Assembly: GCA_001692895.1 (NCBI GenBank)
Contig: KV748176.1
Location: 6,105,092-6,169,091 of the forward strand
Direction: 5' to 3'
Source: Cenococcum geophilum 1.58
Taxonomy: Eukaryota; Ascomycota; Dothideomycetes; Gloniales; Gloniaceae
Length of the DNA stretch: 64,000 bases
Below are positions 22,835 to 34,521 of this stretch, one piece after another. Positions within the stretch are counted from its first letter, which is position 1. Every line of letters begins with the position of its first letter. Made by a program: the position numbers and the translations under genes. The notes under the pieces were generated by a model. The model worked only from the letters and a program-made list of their open reading frames with translations, ran no database searches and had not been told where the DNA came from.

Positions 22835-23029
22835 TTATTCAGCTCGAAGCCCATTAATACACTCCTCAAACCAAGTATCAATCCACTTCACCCCTTCCTC
22901 TAAAGTATTTGCGATATTATCTGCACCCTGCTTCGGATCCTTCCACCCTTGCGTCCTAAACTGCATTGGGGCGTCTAGATGGATATTCCATTCGCACCGA
23001 ACTCGCCCCATTAATGCTATCCATACCAT
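22835..23029 (-). CDS. Short hypothetical ORF or terminal exon
   Basis: The frame ends HLDAPMQFRTQGWKDPKQGA then NIANTLEEGVKWIDTWFEEC. It looks like a helical C-terminus and not random sequence. No start-proximal exon or domain is recognised upstream. It could be the last exon of a decayed gene near the boundary of the repeat block. Confidence 0.25.
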   Translation of the reverse strand: MVWIALMGRVRCEWNIHLDAPMQFRTQGWKDPKQGADNIANTLEEGVKWIDTWFEECINGLRAE

Positions 23030-23261
23030 GCATACAGAACAGCTGGCTGAAGTGACGTTGATTTAGAAGTGGTCGAGGGCAACGGAGAGGAAGCAACGCA
23101 GCTGCCCGCTGTTTATTTATTATCGGCCGGGAAACTAAGGTCGAAGTTAAATTTTACTAATGTCCGTCCCTGGGTGGAGAGACGCACCTCGTCGCGAGAC
23201 GAATTTATGGTTTAGACCTCTGAAGTCTCCCTCGCAAGCCTATAAAGATATGGTCGATGTG

Positions 23262-23570
23262 TCACTGTTCTACAGCCATTTCTCCTCCAGGAAACCAGTC
23301 TGCAACGAGAACTACCGCGGTGTTGGTCATGCTGTCGATCGTTTCGTTGACGCCATCGATCGCTGCTTCAGCTGCTCCCCCCTGCTCAATCGCGACTGTG
23401 GGAGTCTCTTCAAAGTTCGGAGTGCTAGGGGGAAAGTTCTATGGAGAAAGAATATGGCTCCAAGCCTTGAAGGCTACTCTGACCTGAGGAACATACATTC
23501 CGGGAGTTTCGCCGGGCGGAGGGGGGGCTACCCAACGTGGCGTGGTGTTTTAGCGCGACTTGGCGTTCAT
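23262..23570 (-). pseudogene. N-terminal fragment resembling a PTH11-like membrane protein
   Basis: From the ATG at 23,570 the reading is MNAKSR, a stop, then NTTPRWVAPPPPGETPG. After a possible GTATGT...CTAG intron of about 70 nt comes TPNFEETPTVAIEQGG and VNETIDSMTNTAVVLVADWF before a stop. 'W.PPPPG.TPNF' is a common N-terminus of fungal rhodopsin-domain (PTH11-like) proteins, but no seven-helix body follows. The early TAA is what a C-to-T change in CAA would give. It is most simply a decayed gene at the edge of the RIP-affected block; the family assignment is tentative. Confidence 0.35.
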
Positions 23571-23808
23571 TAGTGTGCTTACATTATCCGGTATTAAATT
23601 GTATTATATTTCGACGCTATTATGCTTTCGGATCAGCCTTTTAGAACGACTGTGGCGCGTAGCGGTAGGTTTCTAGAAGTGTCTATGACCACGTGCCCAG
23701 TTTTCATTGCCTGGAGTTGCCTGGAAGCTGCCTCTCACCCGTTCCCTTCCTATCACTATCATCTATCACGACAGTAAGCTAATATGTCCGACCGAGCCAA
23801 TCGGGTAC
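23571..23808. other. Boundary between gene space and repeat block
   Basis: No gene is seen. Downstream of about 23.9 kb the sequence turns abruptly TpA-rich, and it stays so to the end of the window. Confidence 0.5.
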
Positions 23809-24873
23809 TGTAAGGGATATTATTGCGGACACCTCGGGTTGCCCTCAGGACAACCCCCGGACGCCCCTCGGATGGTCGCCGGTCACGTGCCGGAGGCACG
23901 TGCCCGTAGTATATAGTCTCCACGATCCCCAAGGCCTTACCTCCTCAAGGATTCGTCTCTCTTACCAATCTATCCTATTCCACAATCGTGTCCTTATAGC
24001 CCCCTATCTACAAAGTCCCCTTACATATAAATCCTTTCTACTCCTTTTTAGAAGAGTAGTTGGCTTTAAGGACCAGATTATTTATTTATATCTTTTATTT
24101 ATAACTACTATCCTCCTTTAAAATCTCGCGATAACCCGAATAGGAACTCCACAGACACCTTATAGAAAGCCGTCGCGGCAAGGCAGGAAGGTCCCTCTAA
24201 TAGCGAGAGATTGCGATAATATAACCCTCTAGGTAAGATAGCTAAATAAGCCCTAATACCTAGATGCTCTAAGAGCTTAAAGACTCTTATATACCTACAG
24301 TTACCGGCAACGCTAAGGAAAATATAAATACCCTTTATAACGGTTATAATACTACTAAAAAGCAGCTAGAACCCCTCTAGCCCTACCTAAGCTAATTAGA
24401 AAATTAAGCGCTAGAGGTAACTTTAAGATCTTCCTTTAAGCTAGAAATGCTAGAGAAATATATTAATATATCTAATTAGGAAATTAACTAGAACCCTCCT
24501 AAAAGACCACTAGCCTATAATTAGTATAGTAGTAGTATATAAACTACTTATAAGCTAAGCGGGCTTACCCCTTTAAGTAATTTAACCTAACTACTAACTT
24601 AAGACCTAAGCCTTATTAGAAAGCCTATACTAGCTATTAATACTAATACTACCTCTATAATAGGAGCTTCCCTAAGCCTAAGTTTAGAAAGTTAAGAGCC
24701 CTATACTAATCTCCTTTAAAATAGATATTAGGAAGTTATTATAAGGTATTATAGACCTTATATTAGTAGTAGTGCGACTACTAAGAATAGATATAAACGG
24801 GTTAGTTAAGATAGTATAGGAGGCGCTAGAACCCATTAAGCTATAGGATAAGGGGTAGCTAAGTTATATAGCT
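23809..24873 (+). mobile_element. Degraded LTR-retroelement-like remnant, unclassified
   Basis: A possible LTR begins TGTAAGGGATATTATTGCGG at 23,809 and may end CTTACCA at 23,967. Its GC-rich part holds hairpins such as CACGTGCC..GGCACGTG. The following 0.9 kb is RIP-altered sequence with gag-like character only. No reverse transcriptase or second LTR is present, because gypsy A1 starts at about 24,874. Copia- or gypsy-type cannot be decided. It is broken, with many changes. Confidence 0.3.
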
Positions 24874-25166
24874 AGTTACGTTATAAGTTCGAAACGTAGG
24901 AACGTGGGAACGTGGGAATATAATATACTAACGTACTAACGTACTAATGTACTTAACCTTTACTATAAGGAGGAGTTATATATTTAAGGACGTACGGTCT
25001 CTATAGATAGTTTCTCTTCTTTATAGTAAATCTTAGAATATAATTAGAGTTAATCTATTAGGCAACTACTTTACTAGTTATTATTACGTTATTAACTTCT
25101 TGTTTACCTATATACCTAGCCTATTAATAAGTCTACCGTAGTTCCTACTATAAGGCTTCGTTATAT
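24874..25166 (+). repeat. 5' LTR of gypsy A1
   Basis: The 3' two thirds match the LTRs of A2 and A3 in reverse complement (AATATAATTAGAGTTAATCT and what follows). The first third is different and carries small tandem units (GGAACGTG twice, ACTAACGT three times). Length is about 293 bp against 423-425 bp in A2 and A3. Confidence 0.7.
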
Positions 25167-26210
25167 ATTTACTACTAAGGTTATAGTATTAATAAAGTTA
25201 AATAACATACTACTAAAAGCAGTAGCTATAATAGCGTTAACAGCAGTAACTACTTTAGGATTAGGTGACGACACTAGTATAGCAGACACTAACTCTTAAC
25301 TAGTTACTGTTAAACAGCTATAGGAAATAGTTAATTAATTAATAGATAATAATAGGATATTTAAAAAAAAAGTATTAATAGGATCGGAGCAGCTAAGGTT
25401 AAGTTACCCTTAATTAAGCGATTCTTAGGAGAAAAGTTAAAGCTTAAGGGATTCCTTATATAAATACACTTTAAGGTTATATAGGAAGGAGTTAAACTAG
25501 AAACGCCTATAGATTAAGTCGCTTATGTAGGATTGTTCTTAACAGGAAGGATACTTAAGTAGTTTAAGCCTTACCTTACGGAGGTATAGGAGTATAGTAT
25601 AATAACTACTAGCTAGGAGGTATGATATATATTCTTAGGTTAAAACGGGTTTATAGAACGCTTAATATAGATATTTAAAGACCTAAAGGTAACTACTACG
25701 GTAGAATAAAAACATTAAAACCTAGTATAAAGAACTTTAGTAATTAAGTATATAATATAGTTTTAAATATTAGTAATATAGGTTAAATAGAATAATAAGG
25801 CGCTTATAGTATAGTATAAGTAAGGACTTAAGGCGAAAGTCTAGGATATAATTATCCTAATAGAAGATGCGGATACTTTTAGGGATTTAATTAATTAAGT
25901 AATTAAGATCAATAATATAATCTACTAAAAAAAGCAGACTAAGAAGGGTTAGGATAGAGTTCTATAGTTATATAAGGCGCAGAGTACGTAATAATAAGGT
26001 TAAAGTTAGAAACTATAGTATAGTGCAGAGCTAATAGACCTAAGTAATACTAAAGAAAACCAAAAATAGAATAAACGACTATAGAAACCCAGAAAATAAG
26101 AATTAAGTAATTAAAGGTCTAAGGAGTAGAGGCTAAACTAGGGATCTTAATAGCAGAAGACGTTTAGGCGGACTTTATAGCAAGAAAAATGGTTTAAAGA
26201 AGAAGCTTAT

Positions 26211-26312
26211 TGTAACGTTTCCCGCCCTAACGTCGCCATTCGGCCAAAAAGACACGGAGTGCTTGCGAACTTATTTGTAAGCGCGGCGGGATCTAATATA
26301 TATACTCTTACA
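26211..26312. mobile_element. 102-bp solo-LTR-like insert in gypsy A1
   Basis: It begins TGTAACG and ends CTCTTACA (TG...CA with TGTAA/TTACA ends). It is flanked by perfect 5-bp duplications CTTAT at 26,206-26,210 and 26,313-26,317. A2 and A3 read straight through the same site with a single CTTAT. It is GC-rich (CCCGCCCTAACGTCGCC) in the middle of TpA-rich sequence, so it looks unaffected by RIP. A very short solo LTR or TRIM-like element fits best. Confidence 0.75.
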
Positions 26313-28497
26313 CTTATATAAATTATAGAAAATAAGGTTATTTTATTAGAGACTATAGAAGTAGTTAGAGTTACTATATAGTAAAAGGAATAAGACTAGT
26401 AGAAGATATATATATATAGAGGGACGATAGTATACTACGAGAAATAAAAGAGTGTTTAATTAAAAGTTTTGCGTTTTGTTATAATAACGTATACTAAATT
26501 TATAAGGACGCTAAGTATAGCGTAAGCTATTAGCCACAGGAGCTAAAATTATTAGAGTTTAGAGGAACTAATAAACTATCTCGCAGATTGGATATTAAGG
26601 ACGATAAATTTAATATAGGCGAAATATTTAGTAATAATAAGGCAATAAAAGTAGCTTACTAAAAGTATATAGACCTTGGAGATATTATAAAAGAGGTAAA
26701 GGATAATTCCACTATAGAATAGGGAATATTAGTAGGGATTAAGACCTTATTAAATACAATATCTATCGCTTTATAAGACGTAAAAGAAGTAGAATAATAA
26801 ACTGCTTCGGCACTTAATAAAGGCAAAAGGCTATAGGCTTAAGATTCTTAAGACGAGATAAGATAAGCTTAAGGACCTATAATAGACGACAACCAATAGA
26901 GTAGAGTAACGGCTTAGTTTAGTAATATATAAATAAGCTTAGGACGGAGTTTCTTAAAGGTATAAGATTCTTAAAATAAGATAAGTAAGATTTAAAACTC
27001 TTAAGATAAGATAAGAATACTATAGAAGCCTAGTTAAACTAAGGCTGGAGCTAAGCTTAAGATAGAAGTAAGCTTAGGATTAAGATTTATATAGGACTAA
27101 GATTTCTAAATATAAATAAGGACTATTAAATAAACTAAGATTAAGAAGTAAAAAGACTTTAAGGATCTACTTATAAGGCGAAAACTAAAAGAAAATATAA
27201 AGGAGTTTAAATAAAGAATCCTTATATAGCAAGAATAGAAACTAGACTAGAAATCTAGTATACTAGGTTATATAAGGGACGGAGCACCTATATAAAGAAT
27301 TACTAATAGGCCTAGGGTAGGTACGCTAAGAGCTAAATAGCTTATTAAACTAGAAAATAAAGAGAATTTAGAGATCCTTACTAGGTTTAAAGAACGATAT
27401 ATAAAGGGCTGTTACGATATAGTAATAAGAAGATACTTTCTTACGGATAAGCTATATATACTTTAGCAGCTATACTAAAAGTAGTATAGGCAGCGATATA
27501 ATAATAAGTAGAAAGATTTCTATATATAGTTAGATAAGTAAGTTATTTAGGACTACCTAATTACTAAGAAGGCTATAACTTATATTAAGGGAGCCTTAAT
27601 TATAATATTAAAGGATCTAGAGGAATAATTAGAGGACTAGAGAAGTAAAAGGCGTATCTTAGTACCTATAAACGAAGTTATAACGTTTAGATTAATATAG
27701 TAAAGGTTTAAACTTAAAAATAAAGATAAGTTAAGAGTTAACCTAAAGCACCTAGTATACTATATACTATTATAGATTATATATATAAATAATATATATA
27801 AAATATATATATAAAATATATAAGAATCTAAAAGAAAAGAATTAGAAGTACCTTATAAGGATATATTAGGCGATAGATAAGTAATAATATAGAAATACTA
27901 AGTATATATATAGATGGCATCTAATAGAAGTTTAAAAGTTAGGGGACTTAATACTTTAACTAGGAAGATTCCTTATAGAAGAATGCCTAAATAGATAATA
28001 GTAGTAGGAATACCTAGAGAGTACGTATTTATAGTATATAGAGGATAAGAAGCAAACTAGGTATTAGCTAAAGAGTAAGCTAAGTATATAAGGATTAAGT
28101 AGCTAATAGTTAGGAAAAGTAGAGGCCTATAAAACTAAAGGGAGCTAGTAATAAAGCCTTAGACCCTTAAAGGAATTTAAGGATAATACCTAAGTTTATA
28201 AGTTAATTAGTAAGATTAATAGTTTAAAGCACTAATAGATAATAGAGCAATAAGAAACTATATCTTATTAGTAGCAGTTAAAAAAAAATAGGATTACTTT
28301 ATAGATAGAAGGAATAATCTTACCTATTAGTTATAATTTTAGGAGATTTAATAACCTATAGAGGAAGCATTATTAACCTTAAAACAGGACCTATTTAGAT
28401 AATTATTAAAGGGAGACGGATTAAAATATCTTTTAATATCCTACTATTAGGATAGGATAAGGTAGTATTAGGTATACCTTAGTTATAGGAATATAAT

Positions 28498-31400
28498 AAT
28501 TTATTGCTTAACGTCCAATTTAGATCCCTATTAGGCCTACGCGGACTACTCCTTATATATATATAGGGAGAAAACTCTATTTAAGAAAACCCTATAATCT
28601 ATCTCCCTGCCTTTTAAAACTCGCCTATAAGGCGCCTATAAGTTACCTATAGTGCTTTTACTACCTTACTTTTTAACCTCTTTAGGAACTACTGCTGCCG
28701 TAATAAGCCTATGGACGCGCTAGTATTATAAACTTTACTCTACTACTATAGAGTTATTAGGGGGCGCCCATTACTCGCCCCCTACCCTTTATTACTATTT
28801 CCCTTATAACCTAGAACTAGTTTAGTATATTTTAGCTAATAAGCCACTAGGTAACCGCCTTAAGGCCTGTTTATATTAAGAGCAGTGTATTATAGTTCTC
28901 TATACTAGCTACTAAAAGTATTACTTTTTAGTTAATGCGTAAGGGGTATAGCAGTATTATATATTTTAGTGTCTGTCTTAGCTAGCTATATTTATATCTT
29001 AGGCTACCTACTAAAACACCCATTTAGTAAAGCCAGTTTTTTAGTCCTATTATTCCTGTTCTTAAGAATATTACTATTATATTTTCTGCCTTCGTTAGGC
29101 CTTCTTAGAGCCCTAGAGTGTTTACCCCCTATAGCGTTAACTATGCTACAGCTTAGGTTCCTCTTACCTTAGTTAGCCTCTATAACTTTAACTCCTATAT
29201 ACCTCTCTAGCGTTAGTTTAACCAGTATTATATTACGGTAGATAGTTTCCTAACATTCTTTTATACTTTACTTTAGCTCCTTTTTCTCTCTTACTATTAT
29301 CTTTACTAGCCTCTTACGCGTCTCCCTTCCTCCTTTATATAGGCCTGGGCCCTAAAGCAGCACTATTCTTCTTTTACTTTCTTTACCTATTTCTCTAATA
29401 TGTCTTCCCTACTTTAGGGTTATTAGTTTATTCTTCTATAGGGCGCCTTAGGGTCCCTCTATAGTTTATTTAGGCGTNTCTTAATATACTTTATAATATT
29501 AGAGTTGCGTTTATTTTAGGCTCTTTATATTATAGCGGGTTTAATATATAGTTATAGGGGGGGAATATTGGCTTCCTTCTTAAGCAGTACTATAGCCGTT
29601 CGCTTATATCCGCCTATTATACTCTAGAGGTAGGCTATTTAGACCTTTTAGAGTAGTTTAAGNAGTAACTTAGGGGGGCCTTTTTTAGATTCTCTAATGG
29701 CCTAAATACTAGACCTATACGTTATGGTTAGCCAGATAACTACTATATATAGTAGGCGTGACCTTTAAAAGTATGGGCCCTATATAGAATTAACAATCCT
29801 AGATAATACGATATACTATACTTAGCCCTTATAGGCCGCTTACGCCGCATATACGCTCTACCGGAGCTTACTATTTACCTATACTCCTAATACCCTTAGG
29901 CCCTAAACTAGTTAACCCCTAAAGTTTTAGATATAGATTATATACTAAAGATTTGCAGATTAGTTACGTTTTCTTATAAAATAGATTAGCTAGTATTTCT
30001 CTGGTAAGAATTAGACTCTATATTGTCTTGCCTATTCTATATAGGTATTATAAGCTTTCTCTAGCATTCTGCAATTCTTTACGGCTAATGGCCCGTATAT
30101 AATTAGGTTTGTATTATTAACGAAGCCTATCCCCTAGGTCGCCCCTTTCTTAAAGGAGTTAAGTAGGTTACTTATAAAGAAAAGGAAGAGTATAGGCGAG
30201 AGGGGTAATCCTTATAGTATTTCTATTATAACTATAATAGGGGGGCTCTAGTATCCGCTAAAGACTAGTAATGTTTCCTTCTAACCTATAAACCCTTAAA
30301 TAAATTATATAATCTATTCTAGGAAGCCTTTTACCCTAAGGATATATAGGAAACGCTTATGGGGTATGTTATTATAGGCGCCACTAATATTTAGGCTAAG
30401 CATTAATACTATAAAGTCCCTTCGCATCGCCTATATAGATTTAATGGTAGTAGTGAGTAGCGTAAGTGCTAATAGTGTTAAGCGGTTCTTTCTTACCCCT
30501 ATTTAGCTCTATGGTAGTAGGGCGTATTTCTTAGCCGTGTTTACTATGTGGTCCGCTATTACCTTTTTTAAGATCTTACTAAGGGTATTTTCTAGGGCAA
30601 TAGGGCAGTAGCTTCCTAGGATTAAGTAATCTATTTTACCTTCTTTTTATAGGATAACCGTTGTTATAGATCTTCTAAGTTATAGGTAGTAGCTTATAGT
30701 AAAGTATGCTCTAACTATATCTATAAGCTAGGGTGCTATAAGTGGTTTATAGGTCTTTAAGGCCTTATTTAGAATTATATCTAGTCCTAGTACTATATTA
30801 TTTAAAAGGCGGCTAATAGTTCTGGCCATTTCCTCTATTATTATATTACTGTTAACCCGTAAGCAAGTTACTAATATTTTACCTATAATGTTACTAAGGT
30901 CTACTAGAGCCGGTTAGGGGAAGAACCTTTCTATAAAGATCTTTACCTTCTTATTATTATTATTAGTGGCCTATAATTCCCCTACTCTTTATAAGGGTAG
31001 TAAATATAAATCTTTTACTAGTTGCCCTACCTTTTTCTTTACCCATTTTATTATAGCCTATAGGCCCTTATTATAGGGGAGGCTTAGGTTAAAAGTATAC
31101 TTATTTATAAACTATCTCTAGTTATTCCTTACTTCTTTTTTTAGGGTATTCTTTAACTAGTTTCTTATGTCTTTATATTATCTCTTATCTTTAGGGTTAT
31201 AGCTACTTATATATTTCCTTCTTACTTATTATTGGCTAGCTATAAGAACTGCGTATTATACGGACTATACGTATCGCGTATAGGGGCCCGGTTTTAAAAC
31301 CGGGCAGTACTCTTCTAGCCTATTTTTAATTGCTGCCTAGATCCTTTCTAGTCTTTAGTTAATTTCCTTAGGGGTAGCTAATAAGCCTCGCTTATTTAGT

Positions 31401-31725
31401 ATTAGGTGGATTTTTTTTAGGTCTTAGAGTTGTTATTTAACTGTATTAAGAAAACCATTTACCTTAAGCATCCTTATTACGTATCTTTTACTATTTAGTT
31501 ACGCCTTAATATCTAAATCTAGCTGTATTTAGATGGGGATATAGTTTAAAGTAAGTGCCTATTCTTCTTTAGGGTTATACCTTTTAAGTTTCTAGTATAG
31601 GCCTTTGTCTATAAATATAAGGTTAATTATATTTTTAGCAGGTCCTTATTACTATATAATTACTCTAGGGGGGGGTGGCCAGCTTAAGGCCTTAGGTGTC
31701 TATAGCTTTTAGTAGGCACTCTACC
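28498..31725 (-). mobile_element. Tad-like LINE, 3' part (end of endonuclease, reverse transcriptase)
   Basis: On the minus strand the frame shows the reverse-transcriptase motif GLPLSPILFLFF near 30,200 and NTNLIIYGPLAVKNCRMLEK (the catalytic loop region) near 30,080-30,120, as in fungal Tad1-type LINEs. The 3' end abuts the 17-bp target duplication at 28,481-28,497 with little or no poly(A). Gypsy A2 separates this part from the 5' part at 60,686. It is heavily RIP-mutated and has no long ORF. Together the parts make about 5.7 kb. Confidence 0.78.
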
Positions 31726-32148
31726 TATAACGGAACCTTGTAGCAAGTACTACGATAGGATTATTAATAGGCTAGGTGTGTAGGTAATGCAAATTAAAGT
31801 TAATAATGTAATAATAACTAGTAGAGTAGTTGCCTAACAGATTAACTCTAATTATATTCTAAGAATTACTATAAGGAAGGAACTATCTAGGTAGGGACTA
31901 AGGGTCCTTAAATATATAACTGTACTCCTATAAAATCCTTCTTATACGTAATATACGTGTTATATATATTATATATACGTTCCCTTTATACACTATATAT
32001 ACTGCGTATAACATTATATAACCTTAGTTACTATTCCTTATTATATAGCTCTATCGGCTCTATTTTAGACTATGCCTAAATTAACTAACTAGCTTCTTTT
32101 AACTCTCCTTTAAGTAGTTATAATATTATATTTAAAGCGTCCGTAACA
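31726..32148 (-). repeat. 3' LTR of gypsy A2
   Basis: This 423-bp copy has the same length as the partner at 60,258-60,680 and is flanked outside by CTACC. On the minus strand it starts TGTTACGGACGC. Confidence 0.9.
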
Positions 32149-34120
32149 CTATCTCCCTCCTTTTTATCTTTATTCTTAAAGATTCCTAATATCTTTAAGT
32201 TGTTTACTAGAGGTGTAATATCCGTCTAATTAATTTGGTTAATATTGTTACTTATTATACCTAAAGTTCTTTCTTCTTCGCAAGTATAACGTCGTGCTCG
32301 TACTATTACTATAATATTATCTCTTAGTAAGATTATACCGTTTCCATATTCTTATTATTTAAAAGAGGGGTTAGTTTATATTACGTTAGTAAGTCCATCT
32401 TCGTAATAACTGTCCTCTTACTTAGAGTGCACTAAAGTAAATATTCGTTCGTCCTGTAACGTTTACTCTGTCTTTAATACTAAATATACGCGACCTATTA
32501 CTTTTAATAGTCGTCTAGTTCCTTAACTGATTTATTTTAGGGTCTTATATTTAATCTACTACTGCGCGGCTAGATAGTAAACTGTCTTAAGCCCTTATTA
32601 AGTTAAAATGTTCTCGTAATATAGAGTAGAAGGCTCTTAAGGCCTATATTGCGGCGTCCGCTCAGTTACTCCGTCTTAAAAAGGTTCGTAAAAAGGTCTG
32701 TTTTAAGGAGTAGAAGCTTATAGAATAGGGTCTATAGGAACTTAGTAATAAAAAAACAGATTTTCTTCTAGCTAAGAAGGAAATAGATCTAAGTAGTTCG
32801 GCAACTGCTTTTCTTAGGTCCCCCTTAGGTAATTTATTTTTTAGTAATCCTTTTTTATTAATACTGCCTAACCTAATCTCTTCTAATACTCTTATACCTT
32901 TTCTATAGCGTTCTTTAAATTTTCTAATAGCTTCTAGGTAGTCTTATTATAGCCTATCCACTTAACTTCGTACTATATTTTATTGTTAATGTCCTTATAA
33001 CTAACGATTTTTAAAACTTACTATTTGTCTTCTTCCTATCCTCTATATATATCTACTTTATAAACTAGTGGCTTAACATTCCCGTATGCTGGCTTTAGTA
33101 TTACGATATACTATATAGGGTAAATCTTTATTTTAGCTGGTAGGTTTAACTTAAACGTAACCGGTAAAATCCTTTACGTAATTTTAAAAGGTCCTAGTCT
33201 AACATAGTTTAACTTCTTGCTTAGTTGTCGACTCTTAAAATTTTTATATAGTAGCTATACTTTATCTCCCTCCTTAAGATCTAGTCCCTTAGATNTNTTA
33301 GNNTTATAGTACNTNTTTATTNTNTNTTATACTTTCTTTNCTAATTCTATAAGGTCTGCATAAAGATTTATTAACGTCTTTATTCTTTCTTTACTTACTA
33401 TAGTAATAATAATATTCTTGGCTTATATCTATAATTCGCCTTAAATAGTAATGTGCCTATTCCTTCTTATAGTGTTATATTATATATAAACTATATAACT
33501 GGTAATAGTAATACCTAATTATTCTATGTATGATTAATATAATGCCTTAAATACTATTCTAGTATCTAATTTAATCTCTCTGTTTAACTATCTATCTGTA
33601 GATAATATACGGTAGAAGTTACTGCTCTAACTCCTTGCTCCGCTAAGAATATCTTCTAAAATACTGCTACGAATCTTAGATCTCTATCCAATATAATCTT
33701 GCTTAGTGCTCCATGTTTTATAAATACTTCTTTAATATAGATTCTAGCGATATCTTTTACTAATATTTCTTCTATGTATGCTATAAAGTATCCCTACTTT
33801 ATAAGCTTATTTACTATTACTAAGATCGCGTTATAATCTTATCCAGTAATAGGATCTCTTAACTTTAGTAACTTAATAATAAAGTCCTATAATATGACCT
33901 CCTATAGTCTCTCTGGTATTTTAATAGGTTATAGCCCTCTATATGGCTTATACCTCATTAATTTATTTCTTTAGTAATCTAAATATTCCTTTATAACTTT
34001 TTATGCTAAGCCCTAAATTTTATTAATAATATATTCCTCCTATAGTCTTAATACTAAGCCCGCGGCTCTATTATGTCCTTAAGTCATTCCCTTATAGAAA
34101 TCTTCTATAAAGTGTTCTGC

Positions 34121-34306
34121 TGTCATAGTGCTGCAATAAAGTAGACCAAATAACTACGTTGTGGTATAAAGAGGAGAAGAAGGTGAAAAGGGGTATCGTA
34201 TATAAATAGTAGGGCCAGCCGCCGAGGCGCTAGTGGTGGGCTAGCTAACGGTAGGAAATAGTACAAGACAGTATGGAACAGTATATAGCAAGTCAGTGCC
34301 GTAACA
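34121..34306 (-). repeat. 3' LTR of gypsy B
   Basis: It has TGTCATAG...GTAACA ends and matches the 48,884 copy along its full 186 bp. All differences seen are transitions. Confidence 0.92.
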
Positions 34307-34498
34307 GTACTCCCCTCCCCTAAAAGGTTTAGTCCCCAAACTAAACAGGTAACTCCAAAAACAGGCAATACGCGATTTTCCATCCCGGGAATAGAAAATC
34401 CTAATTAGTCAGCTTAGTAAATAGAGTTAGCAGAATTCCACACCGCCATCTAAATTGGTCTAGCGCTGCGCCTTTTGCAAGAATCTAACTAATTAGAT

Positions 34499-34521
34499 AA
34501 CTTCAACCGGCGGTTAAAGTT
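34499..34521. repeat. Palindrome of the shared module, copy 2
   Basis: Arms AACTTCAACCG and CGGTTAAAGTT are separated by one base. The flanking GAATCTAACTAATTAGAT matches copies 1 and 3. It lies between the end of B's polyprotein region and its 3' LTR. Confidence 0.75.

Larger units (their letters stand above)
24874..28497 (+). mobile_element. Ty3/gypsy element A1, 5' part
   Basis: This is a fossil retrotransposon on the plus strand. Its 5' LTR (about 24,874-25,166) is followed by a gag region with a zinc-knuckle-like segment at about 26,310-26,340 and by the protease region near 28,250-28,480. It is the same family as A2 and A3 by body sequence, but its LTR upstream part differs. It stops at the 17-bp target duplication (28,481-28,497) of the inserted LINE and resumes at 63,188. 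It is broken, with very many RIP-type changes. Confidence 0.8.

Noticed and set aside
23160-23573. 137-codon plus-strand ORF
   Set aside because: The opposite strand gives a more protein-like reading with a PPPPG motif. This frame has no features.
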